Origin: Panulirus ornatus
Lineage: Eukaryota; Arthropoda; Malacostraca; Decapoda; Palinuridae
Direction: 5' to 3'
Length of the DNA stretch: 64,000 nucleotides
Assembly (NCBI RefSeq): GCF_036320965.1
Contig: NC_092265.1
Span: 1,089,001-1,153,000, forward strand
The notes under the pieces were generated by a model. That model worked only from the letters and a program-made list of their open reading frames with translations. It was not told the DNA's origin and made no database searches. Within the stretch, counting starts at the first letter, position 1. Each line of letters starts with the position of its first letter. The translations under genes and the position numbers were made by a program. Positions 20,259-31,429 of the stretch are shown piece after piece.

Positions 20259-22134
20259 GAAATGAAGCTGAAGGGTAAAGGGGAAGAATGGTTTGGAAAA
20301 GTCCTGGGAATAAAATCAGGGGTTGGTGAGAAGACAAGAGCTAAGGAGGGAGTTGCACTACTCCTGAAGCAGGAGTTGTGGGAGTGTGTGATAAAGTGTA
20401 AGAAAATGAATTATAGATTGGTGTCGGTAAAACTGAAAGTGGATGGAGAAAGATCATGAGAGGCAAGTGTTTTGGGAGCAGCTAAGTCAATGTGTCAGCA
20501 GCTTTGGTGCATGAGACAGAGTATTAGTGATGGGTGGTGTAAATGCAAAGGTGAGTAATGTGGCAGTTGAGGGTAAAATTGGTTTACATGGGGTATTCAG
20601 TGTTGTGAATGGAAATGGTCAAAAACTTGTGGATCAGTGTACCAAAAAAGGCTGGCAATGGGGAATACCTGGTTTAAAAAGAGAGATATATGTAAGTAAA
20701 CATATGTGAGTAGGAGAAATGGTCAAATGGCATTATTAGATTACGTGTTAATTGATAGGTGTTTAGAAAAGAGACTTTTGGATGTTAAAGCGCTGAGAAG
20801 AGCAGTTGGAGGGATGACTGATCACTATCTTGTGGAGGCGAAGGTGAAGATTTGTAGAGGTTTTCAAAAAAGGAAGAAATAATGTTGGGGAGAAGAGGGT
20901 GGTGAGAGTAAGTGAGCCTGGAAAGGAGACTTGTGTGAGGAAGTACCAGGAGAAATTGAGTGCAGAATGGCAAAAGGTGAGAGCAAATGACATTAGGGAA
21001 GTGGGTGAGGAATGGATGTATTTAGGGAGTCATTGATTGCGTGTGCAAAAGATGCGTGTGGCATGAGAGAGGTGGGAGTTGGGCAGATTAGAAAGGGTAG
21101 AGAGTGGTGGGATGAAGAAGTAAAGTTGTTAGTGAAAGAGAATAGAGAGGCATTTGGACGATACTTACAAGGAAGGAGTGCAAATGACTGGGAGATGTAT
21201 AAAAGAAAGCAGCAGGAGGTCAAAAGGAAGGTGCAAGGGTTGAAAAAGAGGGCAAATGAGAGTTGGGTTGAGAGAGTATCATTAAATTTTAGGGAGAATA
21301 AAGAGATGTTTTGGAAGGAGGTAAATAACATGGAAAAGACGAGAGAACAAATGGGAACACCGGTTAAGAGGGGAACTGATAACAGGTAGTGATGAAGTGA
21401 GAAGGACATGGAGTGAGTATTTTGAAGGTTTGTTGAATGTGTTTGATGATAGAGTGGCAGATGTAGGGCGTTTTGGTTGGGGTGGTGTGCAAAGTGAGAG
21501 GGTCAGAATGGTTTGGTTAAGAGAGAAGAGGTGGTGAAAGCCTTGCTGAAAATGAAATCCGGCAAGGTAAAAAGTTTGGATCGTACTGCAGTAGAATTTA
21601 TTAAGGGGGTGACTGTGTTGTGATTAATTGATAAGGATATTCAGTGCATGTATAGATCATGGTGAAGTGCCTGAGGATTAGCAGAATGCATGGATAGTGC
21701 TATTGTACAAAGGCAAAGGGGATAAAGGTGAGTGTTTAAACTACAGAGGCATAAGTTTGTTGAGTATTCCTGGAAAATTGTATGGGAGGGTATTGGCTGA
21801 GAGGGTGAAGGCATGTACAGAGCATCACTGGGGAAGAGCAGCGTGGTTTCAAAAATGGTTGAGGATGTGTGGATCAGGTGTTTGCTTTGAAGAATGTGTG
21901 TGAGAAATATTTAGGAAAACAGATGGATTTGTATGTGGCTTTTATGGATCTGGAGAAGGCATATGATAGGGTTGATAAAGATGCTTTGTGAAGGTGGTAA
22001 GAGTATATGGTGTGGGAGGTAAACTGCTAGAAGCAGTGAAAAGTATTTATCAAAAATGTAAGGCATGTGTATGAGTAGGAAGAGAGAAGAGTGATTAGTT
22101 CCCAGTGAGGGTCGGTCTGTGACAGGGGTGTGTG
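20259..22134 (+). mobile_element. RTE-like LINE copy R8 (old, plus strand)
   Basis: Decayed copy from the SETK block of the endonuclease (MKLKGKGEEWFGKVLGIKSG) through VNAKVSNVAVEGKIG, the linker (DVFRESLIACAKDACGMREVG to NWVERVSLNFRENKEMFWKEV), the RT entry and GISLLSIPGKLYG, to motif A in MDLEKAYDRVDKDAL near 21945-21990. It ends just after the motif B region (near CDRGV), where a CR1-like tail takes over. Many frameshifts and stops. In amino-acid words it resembles the long-3'-UTR subfamily more than the young copies. Confidence 0.85.
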
Positions 22135-22620
22135 ATTTCACAAAGAGCTATAGAGAAGGTCCAGAGGATGGCAACTAGATGCTACAAGAATTAAGAGAGC
22201 TGAGTTATGAGGAGAGACTATAGGCTTTAAATTTGCTTACCTTGGAAGAGAAAAGAGTGAGGCATGACATGATCACAAACTTCGAATTTTCAAAACAAAT
22301 CAGTGACGTAGATAGGGAATAGCTCTTTGAAAGATGAATGGATAGAGCATCCAAAGGACATAACATGATACTAAGGCACTTGTTGAAAAAGATGTATATA
22401 AGTACTTTTACAGTATGAGTAGTGGTTGAATGGAATAAAATGACTGGACATGTTACTGCAGACAGCTTATACAGAATTAAGAAGCTGTATGATAGTAGAG
22501 AATGTTCAAGAGATGGAGCCCCCATGAGTGTTAAACTCCCTTACTGTACAGTACAGTTATTAAATTACATAAGTTTGGTCACTGAAGCCAAAGAAACACA
22601 ACTAATACAGAAAGTCTAGA
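22135..22620 (+). mobile_element. CR1/L2-like LINE 3' end, copy 1 of cluster
   Basis: Readable as EKVQRMATRCYKN, SYEERL..ALNLLTLEEKRVRHDMI, then VVEWNKMTGHV and KKLYDSRECSRDGAPMSVKLPYCTVQLLNY, the C-terminus and tail of the family. It joins R8 at about 22135. The tail ends in ATTACATAAG without a CA run. Confidence 0.7.
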
Positions 22621-23031
22621 GGAGGGCAACAAAGATGGTACCAAATTAAGAAAATTAAGATACAGGAAAAGGTAAAGGCTTTAAATTTGCTCACCTTGTA
22701 AGATAAAAAAAAAGTGAGGGGTCACCTAATCACAACTTTAAACTTTAAAACATTGATGATGTGGACAGTGAACAGTTCTTTGAGAGATGTAGGGACAGAG
22801 CAACCAGAAAAATAAAGATGAAATTGAGCAAGAAACTTTTTAAAAAAGATGTAAAGAAGTACTTTAATAGTATAAGAGAGGTGGATGAATGGAACAGAAT
22901 GAATGAAGACATGGCAAATGCAGCCATCATACATAAGTGTAAGAAGTTGTATGAGTGTAGAAAGTGTTAAAGAGATGGGGCCTCCTGACTTTAAAATTCC
23001 TCATTGTACAGGAAAAATACGTTATTGCAAG

Positions 23032-23088
<57 letters not shown>

Positions 23089-23095
23089 GTATATG
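22621..23095 (+). mobile_element. CR1/L2-like LINE 3' end, copy 2 of cluster
   Basis: Same C-terminal region: LLTL-type linker, DVDSEQFFERCRDRATRKIKMKL, KDVKKYFNSIREVDEWNRMNEDMANA, then the family tail and a perfect (CA)n of about 48 bp at 23033-23080. Confidence 0.75.
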
Positions 23096-23610
23096 GATAA
23101 ATATTTAGCTGGTTGTTCATATTCCACATGAGTTCATAACAAGAATAAGCTTCTCAAGTTTGGTCACCCCATTTAAAGAAGTACAAAGAACTATTAAAGA
23201 TGGTGCAGAGGTGGGCAACAAAGATGGTACCAGAATGAAGAGTGCTGACTTACAAGGAAAGGCTACAGGCTTTAAATTTACCCACATTGGAAAAGAGAAC
23301 TAACCACAACCTTTAAGTTTGTAAAACAGTGAAAAGTTCTTTGACAGGTATAGGGATAGAGTAACTAGGGGAAGTAACAGGAAATTTGGTAAGAAACCTG
23401 TTAAAAAAGCTGTAGAGAAGTACTTTAACCATATAAGTGTGGTGGATAAATAGAATAAGATGAGTTAGGACAAGGTTAATGAAGACAGCAAACAGAAATT
23501 TAAGGTGTATGATAGTTGAGAATGTTCAAGAGATGGGGCCCACAAGTTTAAAATTCCTTCCTTTTAATTACAAACAGGTAATTAAAAACACACACACACA
23601 CATGTGGCAA
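23096..23610 (+). mobile_element. CR1/L2-like LINE 3' end, copy 3 of cluster
   Basis: Begins in the region WSPHLKKYKELLKMVQRWATKMVPE (split by stops) and ends with the KFLPFNYKQVIKNTHTH tail and a short CA run at 23587-23603. A stray extra tail (GTGTAAAATTCTCTCCCTGTA) with CA repeats follows at 23670-23725. Confidence 0.65.
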
Positions 23611-23839
23611 AGGTTAGGCTGTGTGTGTTTGTGTGCGCACACACATGCATGCACATACTGAGGGGACAACACGAGTGTAAAATTCTCTCCCTGTAACAGA
23701 CAAATAGTAATCACACACACACAGGTACCGTTGTAGTTGCTACTTTTATACCCTTTTGATCATATCTTAGTGCCCTTATAGGTGTGGTGACCAGACTTTT
23801 AAGGCATAACACAGTTTTGGTTCAATATATATGTATTGA

Positions 23840-24145
23840 ATAATTTAAAAAACATGACCTTGTCCGTATATTTGAATATGATTCTTATTTCTGCCAGTGG
23901 ACAGTTTCCCTCTTGCAAATATCCCAATGTTTACCTCTGGCAACAAATAAGGCATAATGTTGACCCCTAGATCTTGTTCATGTGCAGATTCTTGTAATGT
24001 ATTTTCTAATAAGTAATAATCTTGCTGAAGCCTTCTTTCATGTTGTCTCATCCTTGTCACTTTTCATTGACTTGGACTGAATCTTATCATCCATCTAATG
24101 TACCAAGTTTGGTATTTGTCCATGTTCCCTTGTAGGCTGATGCAA
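23840..24145 (-). mobile_element. CR1/L2-like LINE fragment, inverted partner
   Basis: On the minus strand the RT C-terminal region reads CISLQGNMDKYQTWY, then MTRMRQHERRLQQDYYLLENTLQESAHEQDLGVNIMPYLLPEVNIG. It faces a plus-strand fragment of the same region that starts at 24155, and the two meet in a perfect 18-bp inverted repeat. Confidence 0.65.
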
Positions 24146-24172
24146 CAATGATAATTGCATCAGCCTACAAGG
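24128..24172. repeat. Perfect 18-bp inverted repeat at a LINE inversion junction
   Basis: CCTTGTAGGCTGATGCAA (24128-24145) and its exact complement TTGCATCAGCCTACAAGG (24155-24172), with a 9-bp loop. Both arms are the same LINE codons (CISLQG) in opposite orientation. Confidence 0.9.
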
Positions 24173-24690
24173 AAACCTGGACAAACTCCCAAGTTGGTCA
24201 GACAAATGGATGAGGAGATTAAGCAAAGGATAGCCTCAGTGTGATTATTACTTAGCAGGAAATAGATTACAGCAATCAACATGTGAAAGAGAGCTAGAGA
24301 TCCTCATACTGTACAAATAGGTAATTACAATTTGTGAAGAAATAAAAAGCTGTTAGAGATGGTCTGCAGGAGTGAAAGGATAGATGCTTTGAATTTGTCC
24401 AACTTGGTAGTTTTTAAAACAGATCAATGATGTGGACAGTGATCATATCTTCAAAGATGTAGGGATATAGCAACTAGAGGACATAAAATTAAATGGAATA
24501 AATTTGTTAAAATAGATGTAAAGAAATACTTTTATTGTATGAGGGTTGTGGATGAAAGGAATAAGATAAATGAGGACATGGCAAATTCAGACAGCATACG
24601 TGAATTTAAGTTGTATGATAATAGAGAATGTTCAAGAGATGGGGCCCTATGAGTGTAAGACTCCTTCCCCATACAGGTAATTACACACAT
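24155..24690 (+). mobile_element. CR1/L2-like LINE 3' end, copy 4 of cluster
   Basis: Starts with NCISLQGNLDKLPSWSDKWM, then YYLAGNRLQQSTCERELE, and ends at KLYDNRECSRDGAL with the family tail (CTCCTTCCCCATACAGGTAATTACACAC). Internally deleted relative to the family. It is followed by a partial extra tail to about 24760. Confidence 0.65.
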
Positions 24691-24759
24691 ATGGTTAATG
24701 TGGGCAGCATATATAAATGTATGACATTAGAGAATGTTCAAGAGTTTACACACACAAAG

Positions 24760-25155
24760 GATACTGAGAAGAGCAAGTAAGATTATACTTGAATTAAGAG
24801 GACTGAACTACAATAAGAATGGTCAGGACAACAAACCTAGGAAAGAAGGTAGGTGACCTCATAACAGTCTTCAAGTTTCTAAATCAGCAGCCTGACAATA
24901 CTGACAGCAAACAGATCTGTAAGTGAAGCAGCATCAGAGTAACCAGAGACCAGAACAAAAAGCTGGGCAAAGTGTTCGTTAGAAAGGATACTGAAACACT
25001 GGTTTAGCATTAGAATGGTGGATGGTTAGAATAGGCTACCAGGGAGACAGTGAATGCTGGCAGTTTACAAAGGTTAAAAAGGCTACTTGATATTAAAAGT
25101 TCAGGAGATTGGGCCTTACAAGCGAAGACCTATCTCTTCCAACTATACAAATGGG
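24760..25155 (+). mobile_element. CR1/L2-like LINE 3' end, divergent subfamily
   Basis: Readable words FKFLNQQPDNTDSKQIYK, SSIRVTRDQNKKLGKVFVRKD, NRLPGRQ-like ATRETVNAGSLQRLKRLLDIKSSGDWALQ. These are clearly the same domain as the neighbouring 3' ends but with a different tail and no CA run, so a second subfamily. Confidence 0.55.
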
Positions 25156-25159
25156 TGAT

Positions 25160-26402
25160 AAACCCTTTTGATTTCTGTGAAAGAGTGTGCTCCACATTAA
25201 ACAAAAGAGAAAGCTTGGTGGATTGTTTTTATTTGGACTGCCAGAAAGAATTAGACTGCACTGAAAATGGGTTGGTAAAGAATACTTTTTCCACAGGCAG
25301 GAAAAAGGAGTCTCCTTTGAAGGAGGGAAGAATATCATAGTGTAAAGAACAAAGAACACAGGTCAAAGGATTCCTTTCAGTATGGTCACCAGTAGTGTGC
25401 CACATGGATGTGTCCGGAGACCATAGCTATTCTGGATAGCAATTCTTAATATGTATGAATACATTGCTATAGGTATCAGACTCTCACCTGAATATATTTA
25501 CAGATGATAGCAAAGTTGTGAGGGAAGTTAGAAATGAGGATGCTTAAATGAACTTGCAAAGGTGACCTAGGCAATCTCCAGAGGTGGTCTGATACATGGT
25601 TAATAATATTCAGCCCAAGTCTATTGTAATGAGGATCGAACACAATGAAAGAATGCCTCATTATGAATATTGTATAGCAAGAAATAAACTGCTGGAGTCC
25701 TTTGAAAAGGGCTTGGAAGTTGACATCATCCCTAGTCTGTCACCATAGTCCTAGTTTAAGAGTAAAGTAAAAGAGAAAAACATTGCTGGCAAATATTAGA
25801 ATAGCATTTAAGTATACTGATAAGAAGATATTCAGCAAATTGTTCATGTCCTACACTAAGCCAAAATTAGGTTATCCTTCTCAGGTTTGGTCACTATACT
25901 TGGAAAAGCACAAAGAGGTTACATATAAAGGTGCAGAGGAAGGCAACAAAGATGGTAATAAAACAATTTGAAAATCTGAGTTTAAAAAGGTTAGAGGCTT
26001 TAAATCTGCCCATCATACAATAGAAAAGAGTGGGTGTTTACTAATCTCATCCTTTAAGTTTTTAAACCAGACAGATGACATATGACACAGAGCAATTCTT
26101 GGAATGATGTAGGGATAGAACAACAAGAGGACATAAATTTAAATAAGAAACTTAAAAAGGAATTTTTAAAGAAGCACTTTTACAATACAGTATAAGAGTG
26201 GTGAATCGATGGAATAAAATGAGGAAACAGCAATTGCAGAAATCATACAGAAGTTTAAAAAGCTGTATATAATAGTACTGAATATTCAAGAGGTGGAGCC
26301 ACAGGAGTGTAAAAATCTTTCCCTTTACAATGCAAATATGTATATTCAAATAGGTGATCACACACACACACACACACACACACAAACAAACAAACAAACA
26401 CA
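25160..26402 (+). mobile_element. CR1/L2-like LINE, RT domain to (CA)n tail
   Basis: Motif A survives as VDCFYLDCQKELDC near 25217-25258. Motif B is decayed (SSVPHGCV). Motif C is only traceable as the TDD-like bases near 25498. The C-terminal block ANIRIAFKYTDKKIFSKLFMSYTKPKLGYPSQVWS (in pieces) is at 25785-25900. The end is EQFLE..CRDRTTRGHKFK, then VVNRWNKMRK and the family tail, (CA)n at 26358-26384 and (CAAA)n to 26402. Dead copy. Confidence 0.7.
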
Positions 26403-29400
26403 TGTATAACCTCCTCTCTGTTGCATACAGATATTAATCACACAGTTATAATATCAATTTGCTCAAGTTGTGGTAAATATTTCATCAGCCTTCTATTAGT
26501 AAATATCTTTTCCAAATAGTCTTTTTCTTATCTTCTATCCCTAGATTACTTTGACTTTAGAAAGTCATTCAGTAAATGAAATATACATAGATCTAACTGA
26601 ACTTGAGGACTTTTGTAGAGAAAACCAGATCCTCGTCACTTGTATAGACAGAGAACTTCTCCAAGTGTCAAATGCATCCACTTCAGATTTTAATCATATA
26701 TCATCAGTATAATTTTTTTTTAAGTTCATATGTGTTATTAGTCTCCAGATAATAGGCCAATACCTAGACATTAATATGCAAGATTACATTGCATTCCGAA
26801 CTATGTAAGTGTACTATTTAGCTCCTGAAAGAAATGCTGTTTATTTGCACGCAAACAGAATGAACATAATATCAGCCAATGTAAATGCAGCTTATGATAT
26901 CTTTCATTGCAGTATCTATATAGGATGGTAAAATTATGTTTGATACCAGTAAAGTAAACAAAGGTCTTACATGAATAACATCAGAAACATATTTATGTTT
27001 TTTAAAAATTAGGGAATGTTTGTAAAGAATTAGTTAAATTATATCTTGTCATAGCTTAATTAAAGGGAAACTTTATCTTACTCTCTTAGAGTCTTTCACT
27101 TGTAGGGATATATTTTTTTACTATGTTTATAATTCACAGCATATTATGAAAACTACAGCATTACCATACATCTGCCAGGAACAGCAAAAGTAATATAGTC
27201 AGGAAATCAGCAGCTGCCATATAACATCCATTACTGAATATTAAAAAACTATGTAGCAAAGGACCTTAGTAAAATTTTTTAGTAAGGGGCTTTTGAATGT
27301 ATTGTGTGAGAGACAGTAATAACATTTTGATATTTTTATTTTGTCAGAAAGATCTAATGTGGAATTAATGGATCATGTTACTGTCTAATAACTTATATAG
27401 TCCACTCATTAAATGAATAACATGACAGTAAAACCTAGGAAGAATGAACGAGGGAGCTCAGACACTTCTCATAGGGTCTGTACTTAGCATTCAGATACAA
27501 CTGATCTGGTATAGCATACCATCAGATATTAGATGGTTAGGAATTGCATGGATAGTTATGGGCTTTTGTGTTTGCTAATCATATACCAAAGCTCTGCTAT
27601 AACATATCATCAAATACTAGATATTCAGGAATTCCAGGGATAGTTATCAAATTTCAAAACAGAATTCCCAAAGTACTGAATGTTATGGAGTTGCACATAA
27701 AAAGATTTGATAGTGATATCAGGAATGTGGTCTGTAACATCCAGGAAAACATGTTATTGCTTGAAGTTATATTGAAAAAACACATGATTAAGGGAAAAAA
27801 TTTCACATACCATACCATATATGCTGTTTCAGATATTTGAATTATGCTTTGAATAAAGTTTGATAAATTTCTAGAAAGAAAGATACTTTGAGTTCTAAGA
27901 AATTATGCATTACTTTTACATATGTGTGATGAACTCATATACCACTGATTTTCATTCCATGAAACTGGGAAAGAAATAAGTATATGTATTTTATGTATTT
28001 TTCATGAACTTCATATGTGTAATATACATTTTGTGACTATTATTACAGTTCCTTGTGAAAATAAGTGTCTTTCAGAACAGAAGGCTTAGATGAATTTAAA
28101 AGTTTATAGCCAAAAGATTTTCTAAATGTTGCATATTATTGATACTTCAAAAATTTCATGGGCTTGTTAAATACAAAGGCTTAAATTCATAGGTATCATC
28201 TTACAAAAGTCCCCAAGTGGTTACAAAATTTAGCACTGTCAAATAGTTTACAGTACTTTCTGTTTTCTAGTAGGTAGACTTAAACTTTTAAATTTTTTTA
28301 CATTATCTATGAAATGATTAATAATGTAGTTTATTGTTTCAGCTGTTGTTTTGTTGCTTTATATGTTTTATGTAATCAGTGACATAAAGCTAACGTACAG
28401 TATTTGGATTTCCTATTCTGTACTTGATGGATTCTAACTTAATTATTCCTTGTAGCTAATCACTGAAGGACCAACTATTCATAGACTGACATTTTGATTT
28501 TACATGATGTTGTCTTATCTCTGTAACAACATAATTACTGAATCAAGTTTTAAAACTGGTTATATGTTAGTTGATCCTTGAGTGAAATGTACTTAATAAA
28601 TACTAATGCTCTGCTTGGTATAAATTAACACATACTAACAGTGACCCCAGAATGTTTCAAGATCAACTTAGTGGTATTATATTGTGCCAAGTTTGTATTT
28701 TGCCCAAAGAAAGTATTATTAGTAGTTGTTTAACACAATTTTTTTTTTTTTAGTTTTTATTGATTCTGTTCTTTATAGAAGACAAGAACAGGTGTAGATA
28801 CATAACCTAATGGCTTGTAATGACTGGTCTAAAAATATTATCAGTCCAACCTTGGAGTACATTTCAAAGTAGGTAAATGGTTCGTGATGGTCATTCAAAC
28901 ATGTTGCCACCTTAATGAGACAGACTTTGAGAACTCAGTTTTAAAATGCAGTTCCACTACATATCACAGGGGTGATTACTCCACTTTCAAATGTCTTTTC
29001 TCTCAGGTACTAGAAAACTTTGTACCCATGAAAATCTTTGAAAAGATTATAAGTCTTATATATAGCTAGTGAAAGTGTTAACACAACAAGATGACCTATT
29101 TTCTACATGTTAGTCTTTTCTTAGCATATGTCTTATGTACCCTTGTGTATTTATGTCTATAGTATTTGATGTTTATTCATCTATCACTGTTTTTCAATAC
29201 ACAGCATTGACCTAGTATGGAAGAATAGGAAAGATATCTCTTAAGCTACCTAAAATGATCCATAAGAAGATATGTAATGTTGTTTTAATATCTGTTATAC
29301 AGCTAAAACTTTCCCTCAATATACTTTGTCTGTTTACTGTTTTACACCCTGTTTATAATTCTAGCATACTATTCAAACATCCATTTACTCACCAAGAAAA

Positions 29401-29560
29401 TATGTTAAATCAATGTTAAAGGCCTTTAGTTGGCCATACTGTAGTAGGATTACATCAATTTAGTCAAAAAAGTTCCTAAATCTTGCTTGTACCGTGCTAA
29501 CTGTTACAACTGTTTGGCTTCAGTACAAAAATCCATTTTCTGTAGGACACTATAAATGTT
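26403..29560. other. AT-rich single-copy region
   Basis: About 3.1 kb with no transposon words or convincing open frames. Two features only: a diverged tandem repeat of about 80 bp near 27507-27655 (GATCTGGTATAGCATACCATCAGATATTAGAT and its relative) and a poly-T of about 12 near 28740. Probably intronic or intergenic. Confidence 0.6.
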
Positions 29561-30030
29561 CACATACACACATGAAGTCCCAAAAGTGTAAAACTCCCTC
29601 CCAATACTATACCTACTTACTTCTTCCCTGAGGAGTCCCTTCTACCTTTATGAGGGTCCTGCAACACTCAAGTAGCTTTGCCACGTCCACTGGTCAGTAC
29701 CTTAGGTCATAAAGTGTTGTGGTGTGTGTGTGCCTGTATGTGCATGGTACTTTTTGAACCCACCTACTTGCTATGGGATCTCTGGCACAAAAGACAATGA
29801 AGGGACATCCTCCTGCAGCAGTCTGCAGCCTATACTCAAGAAGAGAATTGTAGGTTGCTGCCAACTGGAACCATGCCCTTCAAGAACTTCCTGACCCAAA
29901 GGGTCTCATCTATCCCTGCTTCCATGAGGAGCACAGCCTTGAGCTGTTCCCAGTTGCTCTGCTGGGCCATGAGTCATCCCAAATCCATACACTCAGGTAA
30001 TTTCACACACGCACACACACTCACACACCT
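29561..30030 (+). repeat. GC-richer repeat with LINE-like tail, unidentified
   Basis: Starts with a tail-like GTGTAAAACTCCCTCCC (29587-29603) and ends with CACTCAGGTAATTTCACACACGCACAC (given by its key part GGTAATTTCACAC), both resembling the CR1-like 3' end. The 370 bp between have higher GC, with words such as CTGCAGCAGTCTGCAGCC. It may be a SINE using the LINE tail, or an unrelated sequence trapped between two tails. Confidence 0.35.
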
Positions 30031-30206
30031 GGAATAAGTAGTGTGTCTGTTTGTGTGCATAAATACATAGAAGTAAAGACATGGTACACATGTATATGGT
30101 AAAAAAACAGGGTAACATAAGTTTGAAACTTTCTACCCGTGAAACACAAATAGTTATCACAAATAGTGATCACATAAACACCCTCATACATTATGCAAAG
30201 AAATTC

Positions 30207-30430
30207 TAAAAAAAAAAAAAAAAAAAAGATTTAAAGAAGTCATTTTATAGTATAAGAGTAGTAGGTGAATGGAAGAGAATGACTGAGAACATGGTTAATG
30301 TAGAAAGCATAGGTAAATGTATGAGGTTGTATGATAACAGAGGATGTTCAAGAGATGGGACCCAACAAGTATGGAACTCCCTGTATGGTATACATAAGTA
30401 TTTACAAATAGGAAATTACATGTGTGTGCA
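30207..30430 (+). mobile_element. CR1/L2-like LINE 3' end, isolated
   Basis: A poly-A of about 20 (30209-30228) is followed by the C-terminal words RVVGEWKRMTENMVNVESIGKCMRLYD (in part), NRGCSRDGTQQVWNSLY and the family tail to ACAAATAGGAAATTACATG. 5'-truncated. Confidence 0.7.
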
Positions 30431-30769
30431 TGCACATACATACTTCCATGGCAGAATGGCAGCATAAAGATGCACATAACTATGTGCAAGTGAGATATTT
30501 GCATCACTCAAGCCTTGCTGTTTGTGCTCTAGCTGCATCTTTTGGTCTTGCTATGACTCTCATCAAGCAATCTTATTGCAGTAAAACTTCAGTAACTTTA
30601 TCTTGTTTGCTGCTTTTTTGCCTTTACATATGGCCTCTTAGCATAAAGTTAATGATGCAAAAAGTGTTACCACCAAGAAGGACAAGAAAAATGAAGTCCT
30701 TAGGGCAAAAAGTGGATTTTTGACCATTCTAAAGGACCTGCAGGTCAAGACTGCACAACTTTCAGTTAC

Positions 30770-30895
30770 AGAAAAATGTAGACTCTATTAGGGTGAGAGG
30801 GTCTTTGATGAGACTTTATTCCTAATGATACAGCCTCACCAAACATGACTTTTCACTTGTGGTGTAACCTCAAGCAAGCAGAGTCTGGTAACATA
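30770..30895 (+). repeat. Unnamed (CA)n-tailed interspersed repeat, copy 3 (partial)
   Basis: TTCCTAATGATACAGCCTCACC and GTGGTGTAACCTCAAGCAAGCAGAGTCTGGTAAC align with the 3' parts of the copies at 19201 and 19500. The CA tail is absent here. Confidence 0.45.
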
Positions 30896-30904
30896 TTTTT
30901 CATA

Positions 30905-31125
30905 CATATTAGCCATTTCTCACATTAGTGAGGTACCATCAAGAACAGATGACTGAGCCTTAGAGAAAAAATTGTCACATAGCCCCTCATTTCTGTTCTT
31001 CTTTTAGTAAAATGAAATAGGAGGGGAGGATTTCAATCCCCCCCCTCCCCACTACCGTCCCTTTTTGTGTTGCCTTCTACAATACACAGGGAATACATGG
31101 GTAGAATTTTTTTCTCGCTTATCCA
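30905..31125 (-). mobile_element. Short RTE derivative (SINE-like), old copy
   Basis: On the minus strand it starts with AATACACAGGG/CTACAATACACAGGG-type 5' end bases (here complemented) and ends with the hairpin-like CTCACATTAGTGAGG and an AGAAATGGC tail. The order of words matches the two copies near 61.3-61.8 kb across its full length, including the GAACAGA..TGAGCCTTAG region, but with many substitutions. Confidence 0.55.
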
Positions 31126-31269
31126 TCTATCTATCTATATCTATGACACCTGCTCCCTCCAGGAACTCCTATCTAGAGGTTACCATGGCAAAAGAGTCTC
31201 CACTTATTCCTGTCTTTACATGCCTCCCGTGAATACACCATTCCACGCATTCTTCCTCAGTATCTATAC

Positions 31270-31425
31270 CTCCAATATTCCTCCACCCTATTTGCCTGTG
31301 TCATAGTTGGTCTTCCACTCACACCAACCCCTTTAGTTGTACTGTCATACATTCTCCTTGTAAACTCCCAGTCTTGCATTTTTTCCCTGTGCCCAAACCA
31401 CCTCGAAGTATTATGTTTTACCTAT
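31270..31425 (-). mobile_element. RTE-like LINE C-terminal scrap (very old)
   Basis: The minus-strand translation gives NTSRWFGHREKMQDWEFTRRMYDSTTKG and VSGRPTMT, matching the family C-terminal WFGHMERM..RLTKRIYVSEVEGTRRSGRPNW in order and spacing. It is diverged enough to be a different or much older subfamily. Confidence 0.5.
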
Positions 31426-31429
31426 TCTA

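Noticed and set aside
27568..27840. 90-codon plus-strand frame
   Set aside because: AT-rich codon composition equal to the surroundings, overlaps a diverged tandem repeat, no splice sites or family resemblance.
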